NCBI GenBank assembly: GCA_018296165.2
Contig: JACKQL020000063.1
Span: 62,001-126,000, forward strand
Length of the DNA: 64,000 nt
DNA from: Termitomyces sp. T153
Lineage: Eukaryota; Basidiomycota; Agaricomycetes; Agaricales; Lyophyllaceae
Reading direction: 5' to 3'
Shown: positions 34,835 through 47,712 of the stretch, piece by piece
Layout of the letters: every line of letters begins with the position of its first letter
Numbering within the stretch: position 1 is the first letter of the stretch
Notes under the pieces: generated by a model
Database searches by the model: none
What the model was told of the DNA's origin: nothing
What the model saw: the letters and a program-made list of their open reading frames with translations, nothing else
Position numbers and translations under genes: made by a program

Positions 34835-37119
34835 TAGCATGTGGCATCTTGACATATGGGGTAAAAGAAATTCCAGATTGCCTGGTCTGCTGGTGAGATG
34901 GAGTAGATTCCTCAAATGGCTTGTGGCATATCTGGGTGTCTCTGGTGGAACTCTCTAATCAGCCCCAGTGCATGCATGTTCTCCCACAGTTCTCAGGAGA
35001 TGTCCTCAATTCTGTAACCTTTCCACTTCAACTTGTATTGTAACTGTTTGTCAGAACAGATGACTGTCCAGAATCTCCTTTACCTCATACTCCTCTTTGT
35101 TGTTGACTACCACTGGAGGTGGTAGGGGTGCTAGGCATCACCTTAGAATATGGTCCTTTGGGGCCAGCATTAGTTTGACCACATTGAACACTGAGTGGAG
35201 CTAGTGCATCCCCACAGGGAGCTGGAGTCAATAGGCCAGTGGCCTGACCTGCTGTTCTACTGTGAAGGGTCCTAACTGGCAGTGCAAAAGCTCTTTTGAT
35301 AGTTGGGTAGTTGTAATGTCAGAGGCATCCAGGTATAGCTGATTCCCAGGCTAGTACTTGAGTGTCAGAGTTCTTCTGTGGTTATAATACTGTGCCATGT
35401 TGTTCTTTGCCTTTGCCAGGGCCACCCAGGCTTCCTCCTGTGATCTCTTCATCCAGTCCACAAACTCATTCACTGCTTCATTCTCTGATAGCTAGGCCCA
35501 GGGTTTGAAGCCCATGCATGGGTGATGTCCAGTGTCCAAGAGGAAGGGTAAAAACTGAGTGGCTGTGTAAATGTGATTGTTGTACTGGAACTCAGCATCA
35601 AGTAGGAGTTTGTCCCAGTCATCCTAGCACTCATTGCAGAAGAGGTGAAGGTACTGCTTGAGCTCCTGATTCACATGTTTGGTCTGGCCATTGGACTGCA
35701 GGTAGTAGGCAGTGGAGATGTGCAGCTTTGCACTGAGTAGTTGGTAGAGCTCTCTAGTGAAGTCTGCTACAAATTGTGGCTCACAGTTGGATACATAGGC
35801 ATTAGAGAGGCCACAAAGCTTCCAGACATTTCTCCAGTACAGGTTTGCAGTGCCCATGGCAGAGCAAGTAGTGTGAGTGGCAATGAAGTGTGCTCACTTG
35901 CTATATAGGCCCACCACTACCATAATGGCATCATAGCCATGGGCATCAGGGAGCTCTATGATCAAGTTCACCAAAGTGACACTCCATTGTTCCAAGGGGA
36001 TGGGAAGGGAGTATAGCTGTCTAGTGGGGAGACAGTGTTAGGGCTTGGTCCAGAGACAGAGATGGCATGTACTGGTGTAGGACCTGATATACTGGGACAT
36101 CTGTAGCTACTAGTAATTTTAGGATACTAGCTCCAATGTTTTTGATCTGCCAGAGTGTCCAGCAATCCAAGAGTCATGGTGTTGCTCTACAATCCTCTGG
36201 CAGAGCTCCAGAATATTAGGCATATAGATGCAGTCCTGGAAGGTCAGGAGCCCATCTTGGAGAGCCCATTTGTCTGCATGGACAGACTTGACACCAGTGG
36301 TGCATTCCAATTTCAGTGCCCAGGCTGCCTGGGCAACAAGTTCATCCTGCTAACCATTCCAATTTCCATGCCAGATGTCTCAAAGGATGTTCATCTCTGC
36401 TCCCTTGACAGCTAAACTTTTTATAGCTTAGATTGCAAATAATTTGGAGTGGTGGAGCATGATGTTGCTATTGTCATCTCCTCCAGTGCCACAGTCCACT
36501 CTCTGAGACAGGGCATCTGGCTTCCCCATGCTCTGGTTTGGCTTGTGGTGCAACAAGAAGTTGAAGTTGGCTAGATAGAGGGACCACTGGGCTTGTTGGC
36601 AGTTGAGCTTCTTAGCTATCCAAAAGTATTTGAGGTTATTGTGATCTGTCCAAACCTCAAACTTATGCCATACACCCTCCAGAAAATGCCACCACTCTTC
36701 AAAGAACTAGATGATGGTCAGCATCCTCCTTGTTATGGATCTTGTAGTTGTGCTCTACTGCATTCAGGCTTTTGGAGTAAAAGGCTACCAGATGCCACTT
36801 TCCATCCTCTGGGGACTGCTGTAAGAACAGCCCCAGTGGTAAAGTTGGAGCTGTTGACTTCCACTCAAAAGAGAGAGTTGTTGTCTGGGAAGAGGAGGAC
36901 TGGTCTGGAGGTGACAGCATGCTTGAAAGCATTGAAGACTGTATGCTCCAGAGGTCCTCAGCTCCAGGCAGTATCATTTGTGGTGAGGTCAAATAGAAAG
37001 TAGGCATGATGTGAGAAGTCCTGGATGAATCACCAGTAGAAATTAGCAAAGCTTAGGAAGGCCTGCACCTCCTTCTTGTTCCTGGGCTCTAGCCACTCCA
37101 TGATGCTTGCCACCTTCAC
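34835..37119 (-). pseudogene. G-IV RNase H, integrase and chromodomain
   Basis: In element order (descending): RNase H (PEDGKWHLVAFYSKSLN, near 36780), an integrase zinc-binding part (36119-36310, LTFQDCIYMPNILELCQRIV), and the integrase core (35624-35857). The core has YVSNCEPQF, where the catalytic D is replaced by N, and QSNGQTK, where the catalytic E is replaced by K. Then the C-terminal domain and a chromodomain near 35060-35110 (NNKEEYEV.EILDS). Frameshifts divide it. This part starts immediately after the solo LTR at 37120-38249 and rejoins the RT frame at VKVASIMEWLEPRNKKEVQA. Confidence 0.85.
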
Positions 37120-38249
37120 TGTCAGGTTCCGCTGACCTCGGGGGCTCAGCTGCACTGGGCGAGTCCTTACTAGGCGGGCGTGATTCCCCTGCATTGGTAA
37201 CCGAACACTCGAAGACGTTCTGAGCACTGATGGCTTGTGCGGATAGTTGGTGGGATGTGATCCGGATGGATCCGGGGAGGTCCGGAGAAGTCGGGTTGCG
37301 AGGAAACAAGATGGTCTTGGCGGGGTTCAGGCAGAAGACCGTATGGGAGATTCACAGAAGCGAAGGAGTAGGCAGCTGTGTGATCAATGAGAATGGAGCC
37401 GGGGTTTGATGGGAGATCATCTGGAGCTGATGGGGTCCGGGACCGAGCGAATAGCGAGGTTCAGACCTGGTGAAGGAGTGTCGGGGTTCATAATTGTAAT
37501 TGCGGAGTTTGTGAGGTCGTTAGGGTTGAGGAAGACTTGGGCACAACAGTTGGACAAAGTCACTGAGACAGCGTCAGACGAAATGGGATGGAGTCGATAT
37601 GGAACAAGAGTAGATTCGAGTGGAGATACGAAACAATAATGAGAACGATAACGAAATGGAGACAAGACAAGACCGGGAGACTGAGATAAGGAGAACGAGA
37701 CACGAAACACGAAACACAAAACACGAAAAGGAAACAATCAGACCATAGGTAACGTTAAGCAATATCAAGACTAGAGTACGAAGAGCTACTCGATGACTTA
37801 TATACTGACTACCGGAGGACTTTGGGGTACGTCAGCTGTGGCGGCGGGGCTTGGTGGAGCTCGACGGAGGGGGTGGGTGTCGGTTGTGATCGAGGATTGT
37901 GCTGCGCTGATACATTGATGGGATCATTGGAGAATGCGGGTTGCCCCGAGGTTGTCGTGATACTCCGGAATAGGTCAGAGGAACCAGGGTGTTGAGTTGA
38001 TGATGGGTGGCAAAGATCGGGAACAGTGGGGGTGGTTCTTGGGGTTCAGAAGGCCCAGGGTAAGTGTCAGTGGCTGCAGGGCAGGCACCGAAGTTGGCCA
38101 GGGGGCCATCGGAGTTAGCCGGGGAGGCGTCGGAGTTAGCCGAAATAGGCGCGGGGCATGGGCAGAAGTTCAGCGGAGCGTTGGGGTTTTTTTTGGGGGT
38201 TCGGGGGTTGATGGGCGATGTGCGGGGTTTTGGGGAATGGGTCGTGACA
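37120..38249 (-). mobile_element. Solo LTR, family L1 (youngest, CpG-rich), nested in G-IV
   Basis: A 1,130 bp reverse LTR, TGTCAGGTTCCGC to GGTCGTGACA, with perfect 5-bp duplications TTCAC (37115-37119 and 38250-38254). TATA box TATATAAG (reverse) at 37797-37804. It is the most CpG-rich stretch outside the host gene although its host G-IV is CpG-depleted. It therefore inserted after G-IV had largely decayed, or has escaped the same decay. Confidence 0.95.
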
Positions 38250-39850
38250 TTCACCAGATCCATCTCCACAGCTCTGTATGAGATGATCAGCCCAAGATAC
38301 TCAATCTGGGTCTGCTCAAACTCACATTTCTCTGGTTTGAGATAGAGCTGGTGGCAGCAGAGGCATTCTAAGACAAGGCATGTGATCTGGTGGTGCTCCT
38401 CCAATGTTTTGGTATAAATAAGGATGTCATCAAGGTATATGCACACTATGCCTTTGGCAATGAGATCCTGGAAGATATTGTTCATCATTATCTGGAAGGT
38501 GTCCAGGCTATTGGTAAGTCCAAAGAACATGATGAGAAGTTCAAACAGTCCCTGGTTAGTCTGGAAGGCAGCCTTCCATTCATCTCCTTCCTGAATATGC
38601 ATGTTGTTGTAGCCCCACTGGATGTTCAGCTTAGTAAAGTACCATGCACTCCAGAGGTTATTGATGAGCTTGGAGATGAGGGGGAGGAGGTAGCAGTTCT
38701 TCACAGTCATGCCATTAAAGATGTAGTAGTCCTGGACCAGTTGGAGTGAGCCATCCTTTCTTTTGAGAAAGAAGACCAGAGAAGCCAATGGGGATTTGGA
38801 GGGGTGGATGCAACCAGAATTCAAATTCTCTTGCAGGAAGGTGTTGAGCTTGTCCTGCTCTTAAGCACAAGTGGGTAGACCTTGCAGCTTGAGGGATTAG
38901 AATCCAGTATTAGTTCAATGGCATGGTCCTACTGTTTGCACACCAGGAGTGAGTCAAACAAGGCCTTAGAGAACACATCTTCAAACATATAGAAGTACAG
39001 AGGCACAACATCCTAGAATGCCTGGGGCACAGAGTTAGCAGCAAATGCCTGGGCCAGCCACTGGAATGTTGTCTGGCTAGCCCAAATCTCTGTAGTAGAG
39101 GGCAGTGAGCATAAGGTGGTGGCATAGATCTGGTCTCCAACTTCCACTGCTTCATCCAGAAGCTCCAGGTCACATACACCTCCAAACTCCCCTCCTAATT
39201 CCTCCTCTGGAGCGCTGCCACTGCTCCAGTTGTCTTTGTAGAGGGCCTCTCTATGGGGGAATGCCAGAGGCAGGAGGTCCAGGAGGTCTAGATTCACAAA
39301 GGGGAGATGGCTGGCATGGCATGCCTGGATGGCCACACATTCTTGAACTTTGGCCTAGCACTCTTCTTTGACCTTGATGCCACAGGTGGAGCACCTCTGG
39401 AGGCACCAGCTCATAGTTACCTTGCCCCAAACCAAGTCTACTTTGGAGTTGTGCTCCTAGAGCCATGTCAAACTAAGAATCATGTCCTGCTTGCCTAAAC
39501 TGGTGACTATGAAGACCCCATGCTTGGCATGATTCTGGTAGTGGAGGATGAGGTCTACTATAGAGCTAATGGTGCCAGCTTTGTTGGATATTCCATTAAT
39601 GTTGAACATTGGAATTAGTTGGGAAAGTGGCTGTGTATCTAGGCAGTGGCACTTCACAAACTCCAAGTCTAGAAACAGTCCCATTGCCTCACTGTCCAGG
39701 AGGGTGGTGACTTCATGAGTTTGCTAGGTGTCTGTGGTCTCAATTTCTACCTTGAGGTGCAATGAGTTGATGGACAGGCTCAAGGCCACTATGTACCACC
39801 AGGACAGTTAGTGCTTCCAGGTGAGGCAGTGCCAGTGGAGCCTAGCTAGC
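38250..39850 (-). pseudogene. G-IV protease and reverse transcriptase
   Basis: The long frame 37832-38824 reads SPLASLVFFLKRKDGSLQLV, then FFGLTNSLDTFQIMMNNIF and the intact catalytic CIYLDDILIYTKTLEEHHQ (38426-38437), ending in LVN at the insertion. Its last part runs on into the inserted LTR. The RT N-terminus and linker (38910-39336) and the protease (39457-39750) come before it in element order. The protease triplet is D-S-E (39689-39697), a G-to-E change likely to inactivate it. Confidence 0.87.
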
Positions 39851-41101
39851 ACTGAGGAGCTTGGCTTGGACTCTGGAGTTGGTGTTTGTATGTCTAGAGG
39901 AGAAGACTGAGGTTCTTCTGTCTTAGAATGATTGACATTGGGGAGGGCAATTTTATTTTTTATTAACAGATATGAAAACCTTCTAGTACCCAACAACAAA
40001 GGCATATACCTCATCTGTCACTTGACTAAAAATCCTCCTCCAACCTCAGGTGTGCAAGTGCTAATCTTCTCTGGAGTCAACTCTGGTGTTGGCTCATCTG
40101 GTAACAGAGCTGTAGCAATGTATTTTGTGGCCAACAGTTGCAGGAGAAGCTCCTCCTGCTCTGCTGTAGAGAGGTAGTGCAACTCCAGACCCAATGGGCA
40201 GTGTTGTGCAAAGTGCCCCAGTTTCTTACATCTCCAGCACAGTAGTGGCACAAGGAAATGCTGTCAGGCTGTGTCTTCATCCATGGGAATGTCTGGCAGC
40301 AAGGGGCATGGTGCAAGGACAGCCAGAGCAGAGACAGAAGCTAGGAGTGCAGGAGCAGAGTATCAGAGACTGGCAAACAGAGTGGGGCACTGCATCAGAT
40401 GCAGGTGGTGGAGCTCCTGTTGGATCTCCATGAGCTGTCACTGATCCCAAGCCACCTTGTACCAGAAGGTGATTCTTTTGTCATCTGAGTGGCCCTTAGC
40501 CAAGTTGTCAATATGCTCTATCAACATGGGGTGCAGGCCATCCCTGAATGCAAGGCACAGTTGAAGACCATTTGGGTAGGTAGCTTGCTCAACTAGTACC
40601 TAAAATGAGTCAATGTACTTGTCCAGCATCCACTTCCCTTGCCCATACTGCTCTCTGTCATATAGTGCTAAAGCAGCAGTTTTAGCAGGGTTGATTGGGA
40701 AAAACTCTGCTCAGAAGTCTTTTTTAAAGGTGGCCCAATCTGCAAAGCTTCTGACACCTCTGGGGTGGTGGAACACCCATGATGCATAGGTAGAGGCTTG
40801 TCTGGTCTTCATATATGATAGTATCCAATCTATCTTCAATGCATTCAAGTCAAAGGCATCTCTGCTGAGGTGGATGTAAGTGAGAAAGGATTGGAGAAAG
40901 CACTACCCACCAGAGCAAACACTGTCATATGCATCTAGGAGCACAGGATGTGGGATCTGTGGTCAGAGGATTAGTAGAGCTCTAGGAGTGACTACTGGAG
41001 CTGCTGAGAGTAGTTCTGCCACTAGGAGTAGTGCAGAGACAGGAGGCAGGTGCTTTAGCAGCACCTGAAGGGATTGAGAAATATGATTGGTAGTCTGACA
41101 G
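39851..41101 (-). pseudogene. G-IV gag, distal part with zinc knuckle
   Basis: It includes an intact CCHC knuckle, CWRCKKLGHFAQHC (C-x2-C-x4-H-x4-C), near 40200-40245, followed by PLGLELHYLSTAEQEELLLQ. The Gag core lies at about 40450-40900 in broken frames. Gag is cut at 41101 by G-V; its first part is at 48682-48830. Joining across G-V continues the frame from STLC to QTTNHISQSLQ, matching G-I. Confidence 0.83.
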
Positions 41102-41536
41102 TGTAAGAGCAACCTCTAGAGGCTGTAGCTCAATCACATAACTAGCAGAGGGAGATCCAAAGTCTATTCAGTATCTACAAGAAGTTCTAGTATTCTAGCT
41201 ACTCACTTGGCAGAGGGAGATCCAAAGAGAACAAGTCTGAGGATCTCAATGCTAGTGTTCAGAAAATTTACTGGAAGTCACATGACCAAGTCACATGCAT
41301 CAACAGGTCAACCAATCATGTGACCAATCAACCAGTCAGTCAGTCACATGACCCAAGCACATACATTACAGGGGCAACACTTGTCTGACTTATGGACAGA
41401 GAACCAGTGCAACCTAAGGGCTGAAACTAGGACCAATAGATAGAGAAAGGGAAGGAGAGTAAAGAAAAACTATAGTGGAGAGGATTTGACAGGAACTGAG
41501 GAGGAGAAGGGGAAACAAGTGGGACATCCTCTGGCA
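41102..41536 (-). repeat. G-V 3' LTR
   Basis: On the plus strand it reads TGTAAGAGCAACCTC to ATCCTCTGGCA; the terminal TGACA has become TGGCA. It is followed by the pyrimidine-rich TCACTCCCTCTCTAGCATG, the purine tract on the coding strand. Confidence 0.9.
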
Positions 41537-41539
41537 TCA

Positions 41540-43832
41540 CTCCCTCTCTAGCATGTGGTGTCTTGACACACTGGGTAGAAGAAGTCATGAATTGCCTGAT
41601 CAGCTGTTGAAATAGGATAGATGCTTCAAATGGCTCTAGGGGCATTGGAATGCCTATAGTAGAAGTCCAGGACCAGGCCTGATATGTGAACATTAGCCTG
41701 TAGTTCCCAAGAAATGTCCTCAATGTCATATCCCTTCCACTTCATCTTGAACTGCAACTTCCTTCAGAATACCCTGCTGTTCAAGATTTCCTCCACCTCA
41801 TACTCCTCCTTATCATTGACCAGGACTGGTGTTGGGAGTGACTTAGAGTGACAGCCTGGGATTAGATTCTCTGGAGCTGAAAATAACTTGACCATATTGA
41901 AGACTGGGTGCAGTTGGGGCAGTTCACCCCTCATGTTAGTTGGCGCAGGCCTGCTAGGAGTTTAAGTTGATATGCCAAAGGTCCTACCTTCTTCTCCACT
42001 ATGAAGGAGCCAAGATGACAATGTGATAGCTTCTGAAATGGCCTTGTTGTCTTAATGTCCGAGCTATCCAAATACATATGGTTTCCAGGCTTGTAAATTG
42101 GGGCAGGTGTCCATCTGCAATCATAGTACCATGCCATGTCCTCTTTGGCCTTCACTAATGCAGCTGTTGCCTCCTCCTGTGCCCTTCTCATCCAGTCTAC
42201 AAACTCATTAACAGAGTCATTCTCTGAGGAGCATGCCCAAGGTTCAAATCCCATGTGAGGGTGCCTGCCAGTGTTTAGGAAGAATGGAGTCATCTGTGTG
42301 GAACAGTGAATGTGGTTGTTGTATTGGAATTCCGCATCCAGCAGCAACTCATCCCAGTCATCCTGCCTCTCATTACAAAACAGGCAGAGATACTGTTCCA
42401 GTTCTTGGTTGACATGTTCTGTCTGCCTGTCTGACTAAGGGTCATAGGCTGTGCTGGTATGGAGCTTCATGCCTAGCAGGCAATACAGTTCTCAAGTGAA
42501 TTCTGCCACAAATTGGGGGCCCTGGTCAGAAACATACCCATCTGATAGACCATGGAGTTTCCAGACATTCTTTCTGTATAGGCTGGCCACTCCTCAGGCA
42601 GAGCATGTGGTCTGGGTAGGTATGAAGTGAGCCCATTTGCTATAGAGGTTCACTACTACCATCACAGCATTGTACTCATGAGCATCTGGAAGTTCCACAA
42701 TGAAATCCACTGAAGCAACACTCCAGCGAGCAGCTGGAATAGGGAGTGGGTAGAGCTGGCCCATGGGTGCTTGGCAGTGAGGCTTGGTGCAGAGACAGAG
42801 GTTGCAGATGCTAGTGTAGGTGCTTATATATTGGGAGATCTGTGGCTACCAATAGTTCCAGGATACCAGCTCCAGCATCTTCCACCTTCCAGGATGTCCA
42901 GCCACCCTGGAGTTGTGATGTTGTTCTACAATGCACTGGCAAAGTTCAGGAATGTTAGGCACATAAATGCACCCTTTGAAGGTCAAAAGCCCATCCTGAA
43001 GACCCCACTCATCTGCATGCACTGACTTGACTCCACTTACCTATTGAGCCTGTAGGGCCTACACAGCCTGAGCAACTGCATCTTCCTGTGCACCCTCCTA
43101 GTTCCCTCTTCTGATGTCCCTGAGGATGTTTGCCTCATCTCCTTGAACCACAATCCCTTCTAGTGCACAGATGGCAAAGAGCTCTAGCTTGAGGAGGACA
43201 ATGTTGTTATTATCTCCTGCTCTAGTACCATGGTCAGCCTGCCTGGACAGTGCATCTGGTTTGCCCATGCTCCATCCTGGTTTGTGGTGCAGTGAGAAGT
43301 CAAAATTGGCCAGATACAAAGACCACCAAGCTTGATGTTAATTGAGCTTCTTAGCAGAGTGGAAGTACTCCAGGTTCTTGTGGTCTGTCCAGACTTCAAA
43401 CTTATGCCATGCACCCTCAAGGAAATGCTGCCATTATTCAAAGGACCAAATCATTGCCAATATCTCCTTGTCATGGATCTTGTAGTTCCATTCCACCACA
43501 TTAAGGCTTTTGGAGTAGAAGGCTACTGGATGCCATTTGCCATCCTCCTTTGACTGCTGGGAGAGGACTGCCCCTGTAGCAAAGTCTGAGCTATCAGCTT
43601 CCATATAGAATGGAGAGTCATTGTCAGGGAACAGGAGGATGGGCTTTGAGGTCATGGCTTGCTTGAGGACATCAAAGGCAGCTTGCTGTGGGGGTTCCCA
43701 CCACCATGCTGTATCCTTAACTGTGAGGTTGAAGAGAGGACATGCATGGTGGGAGAAGTCCTGTATAAACCTCTGATAGAAATTGACAAACTCAAGAAAG
43801 GCCTGAACTTCCTTCTTGTTCCTTGGCTCCAG
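41540..43832 (-). pseudogene. G-V RNase H, integrase and chromodomain
   Basis: In element order: RNase H (43434-43655, DNDSPFYMEADSSDFATGAV and SKEDGKWHPVAFYSKSL), tether (YLANFDFSLHHKPGWSMGKP near 43300), and integrase. The second catalytic aspartate of integrase is retained ([12 protein letters not shown] near 42530). The integrase C-terminal domain (41931-42347, QYNNHIHCSTQMTPFFLN and ALVKAKEDMAWYYD) and a chromodomain near 41780-41830 (DKEEYEVEEIL) follow. Frames are broken in several places. Confidence 0.86.
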
Positions 43833-45400
43833 CTACTCTGCTACACCTGCCACTTTAATGGGGTCCATCTCAGCTGTCCCATGCAAAATGATCAAACCCA
43901 AGTACTCCACTTTAGTCTGTTCAAATTCACACTTCCCAGGCTTTAAATAGAGCTGGTGTTGGCAGAGGTGTTCCAAGACCACATGTGTGACCTGACAATG
44001 CTCCTCCAGAGTTTTTGTGTAGATGAGGATATTGTCAAGATACACACAGACAATGCCTTCTGCAATCAGATTGCAGAAAATGTTGTTCATCATAGTCTGG
44101 AAAGTGGCTGGGCTATTGGTGAGAGCAAAGAACATCACTAGAGGTTTAAAGAGTCTATGATTAGTTCAGAATGATGCTTTCCACTCATCCCCTTCTTTGA
44201 TGCATACATTGTTGTAGCCCCAATGGACATCGAACTTTGTGAAGTAGCATGTACCTTGAAGGTTGTTGACAAGTTACGAGATGAGTTGCAAAGGATAGCA
44301 ATTCTTCACTGTCATTGCATTCAGGACATGATAATCCTGGACCAGACAAAGAGACCCATCCTTCTTTCTAATAAAGAAGACTGGGGAGGCCATTGGAGAC
44401 TTGGAGGGTCATATTCATCTGGAGCTAAGATTCTCCTGCAGGAAAGCATCCAGCTCATCCTGCTCATGGGGTGCAAGTGGATAGACCTTGCAGCTGAAGG
44501 GCTCAGCATCTGGTATCAGCTCAATTGCATGATCCCACTGCTTGCACTCTGGAAGTGAATCAAAGGAGACCTTGGAGAATACATTCTCAAAGTCAGAGAG
44601 ATGATTCAGAATGGTGCTATAGGAAGGCTTGGGCTGTGAATTTGCTGCAAATGCCTTAGCCAGATATTGAGAAGTAGTCTGACTGGCCCAAATCTCTGCC
44701 ACTGTAGCAGGGGGGCAGAGGATTGTAGCATAGATCCTATCACCCACCTCTATAGTTTTGTCCAGAGAATCTGCATCTGGAGTACTGGTCCATTCTCTGT
44801 CACCTCCTTCTTTCTCTAGAGATTCACACCCTGCACCTTGGACATCCTCGTAGAGGGCCTCTCTATGAGGAAATGCCAGAGGAGGGGGATTCAGGAAGTC
44901 AAGATCAGCATAGAAAAGATGCTTAGCATGACAAGCATGCACAGCAGCATGCTCATGAGCCTTGGCTCTCTGCTCCTTATGGGCCTCTTCTGTACAGGCA
45001 GTGCAGCAATGGGGGCAATGACTCATCTTCACCTCACTCTTAGTCCAATCAATCTCTGGGTTGTGCTCATGTAGCCAGGTGAACCTCAAGATCATGTCTT
45101 GCTTTCCCAAACTAGTGACAGCAAAAGTGGCTTGCTCTGAGTAGTCTTTGTAGCAGAGGACCAGATCCACCATAGAGCAAATAGAGCCAGCTTCATTGAG
45201 CATGCCATCAACATTGTACATGAGGATAGGATGGGAAAGGAAACAAGTGGTAAGGCAGTATCATTGCACATGGTCAGTGTCAAGGAAGAGGCCTGTTGTG
45301 CCACTATCAAGGAGGGCAACCACACTTTGGATCTGCTGTGTGTCCATCATCTCAATTTCCACTTGTAGCTTCAGGGAGTTGGTAGAAGGGGTGGAAGCCA
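43833..45400 (-). pseudogene. G-V protease and reverse transcriptase
   Basis: The 268-codon frame 44415-45221 covers the protease C-terminal half (SLGKQDMIL, TWLHEHNPEIDW), a Cys/His linker (HCPHCCTACTEEAH) and the RT N-terminus (SLPECKQWDHAIELIPDAEP, VYPLAPHEQDELDAFLQENL). The protease active triplet D-S-G is intact at 45301-45308, just before this frame. The RT palm (43833-44138) has ALTNSPATFQTMMNNIF and the box Y-L-D-N at 44031-44042, where the second catalytic aspartate is lost by a G-to-A change. Confidence 0.88.
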
Positions 45401-45779
45401 CAACATAACAATGGGGGAGGTGGCATTCCTATGCAGGAATCTGGAGGCATGGGCTAGAAGGTGTGTTTCCAGCAGAGACTTTAGCTGAAGAGGGGATTTG
45501 TACATCTGAGGAGGGGCTTATTGTTTCAGGTGTAGTATCAACAACAGCAACAGATGTATTTGATTCTATAAACAGCCATGGCAAAACAATTAACACTAGG
45601 CATTGAGGGTGTACAGTTCATCTGCTGCTCTTTTAAAAATCCTCAGACTCTATAAGAACCTCCTCCAATATGTTGGCTGCTTCATTGGACTAAATGGCTA
45701 TAGGTGCATCTAGAGAGGGGGTTCTCTTTGCATCCCAGGCTGCAAGGAGTTGGATGAGCACCTCTTCCTGCTCTGATGC

Positions 45780-46557
45780 TGACAGATAGTGGACTTCTAG
45801 TCCTTGGGGATAGTAGCAGGCAAAGTGACTAGCCTTCCTGCAGCATCAACACAATAGGGGAGTAGAGGACCGCTGCCTGGAAGCATCAACATCCATTGGG
45901 ACTCCTTGGAGTAGGGAGTGCAAGGGTGCAAGGTGAAGTGTGAAGGGAGGAGCTGCACCTGCTTATGCAGATGCTAGTGCAGGTGTGGACAGGGGAGCTC
46001 AAAAGGTGAATCCTCCACAAGAAAAAGGAAAGGTTGAGGATTGGGTCCACCACAACTCACATTGCAGTTCCATGAGCTGCCACTGCTCATGTGCTACCTT
46101 GTACCAGGTAACAACATGCTTGTCATCTGGGTGCCCCTCTGCCATACTGTCAATGTGATCCATGAGAGAAGGGTGGAGTCCATCATGGAAGGTTAGGCAA
46201 AGTTGCAGGCCATCCAGATATTCAGCCTATTCAACTAAGGCATGAAAAGAGTCAATGTACTTATTGAGGAACCACTTTCCTTGACCATACTAGGTTCAGT
46301 CTCAAAGGAAAAGAGCTGCAGTTTTGGCAGGGTCAAGAGGAAAGAACTCAGCTCAAAACTCCTTCTCAAACTCCATCCAGCCAGAGAAACTCTCAACTCC
46401 TCCCAGGCATCAAAAAATATGCAGGGCATAGGTTGAAGCTCAGCCAGCCTTATGTAAGAGAACCCAAGTGATTTTCAAGGCATCTGAGGTGAAGGCTTCA
46501 CCACTCAGCTGGATATAGGTGATACAGGATTGGAGAAAACATTCTCTAACCTTACAA
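45780..46557 (-). pseudogene. G-V gag, distal part
   Basis: The minus strand carries the Gag core shared with G-VI (the F.AEFF and GKQ.LDKYI region, in broken frames around 46240-46400) and, toward 45800, a degenerate zinc knuckle. An L3 solo LTR interrupts it at 46558; the N-terminal part is at 47713-48028. Confidence 0.7.
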
Positions 46558-47712
46558 TGATAAGACCCAGTTGTTGCTGAGCACTATTTTTTGGCATTTT
46601 GGACTTAGCAGCAGCTGACTATTTTAATTTGGCACAAGTCACAACACTCAGCATGTGGGGCCTAGCCCAAGGTCTGGACTGATATAGCCCTTGCATGGGA
46701 CCTTAGCAACCATGAGACTTACCAATCATGAGGAATATCACATGGAGCCTGGACTTTGGGTCTAGAACAGTAAGGCCAAGACCTTTCCTAATGACAATTA
46801 TTAGCAACTCTAGCAACTCCTTAGTGACAAAATGGCTTTCTCTTCCCATATATGGACATATTGCCAGACATGTACTTTTTTTTGCTTATTATTTCTCTTG
46901 TCAAGCTTACCAATATACTTAAATGGCATCTACACTTCAGGTATTGATGTTGGACTCACTCTTTTTGGACTTATTTGCAATTATACACTACAGAGACTTT
47001 GCTTATAATTTTTCACTTAGTTACAGACTGACACCTTGTATGAACCATAAACATATTGGCAGATACCATTGCTAGTGGCAACTGTTTGCTTACTTTCCCA
47101 TACTATACTTTTGAACAGTATAAATACTGCCTGTATATAGACACATCATCATTGAATCACAGAGAATTGACTCCCCCTCAAATTGAACCCATCTATCTCT
47201 AAGCCTACCAGCTTGAGATTCCACTTTGCTTCTACCTTTACTCTATTTCCTTACTTGCTGTTGACAATGACTCAGTGACAAGTCTTACCCACTTCAACCC
47301 CAACTTAGTGTGGTACCAACTGCAGGTGCTCTTTGTGTTATCTCAACTTAGTGATGCTAGCGACTGCAGTTAGCAACTAGTTTATGTTCATCCCTTGTTC
47401 AATCTCCCTATTACCATCTGTTCCCCTTTCTATTCCTCTCCCTAACTCCTCTACCACTGTTCAAACTTTGCTTTGTCTGAGTGACATTTTCTACCTTCAC
47501 CCATTCTTCTTTCTGTCACTAGCAACTCAGGCTAGCAATAGCAATTCTTTCAACTCCACCTTACAACACAGCACTCACTCTCATTCTCTGGGACAGTTAC
47601 TGACTTGCCCTCTACTATTAACTTCCTACTGCCAGCTACCCTATCTAGTAACTAGTGTTGGGTTCTCTTTCTAGGTTTCCTATATGGCACTAGGCAGCAT
47701 AGGAGCACATCA
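46558..47712 (+). mobile_element. Solo LTR, family L3, nested in G-V gag
   Basis: It runs TGATAAGACCCAG to GGAGCACATCA (1,155 bp) and is the longer relative of 11314-12180. A promoter-like TATAAATA lies at 47119-47126, followed by CTGCCTGTATATAGAC. A clean target duplication is not evident: ACAA stands on the left and ATGA on the right. CAATGAT occurs at both edges (46555 and 47711), so the exact ends could shift by a few bases. Confidence 0.78.

Noticed and set aside
37406..37639. Plus-strand frame in the young solo LTR as a gene
   Set aside because: It lies wholly in an LTR with perfect target duplications; frames there reflect high GC, and no protein motif is present.
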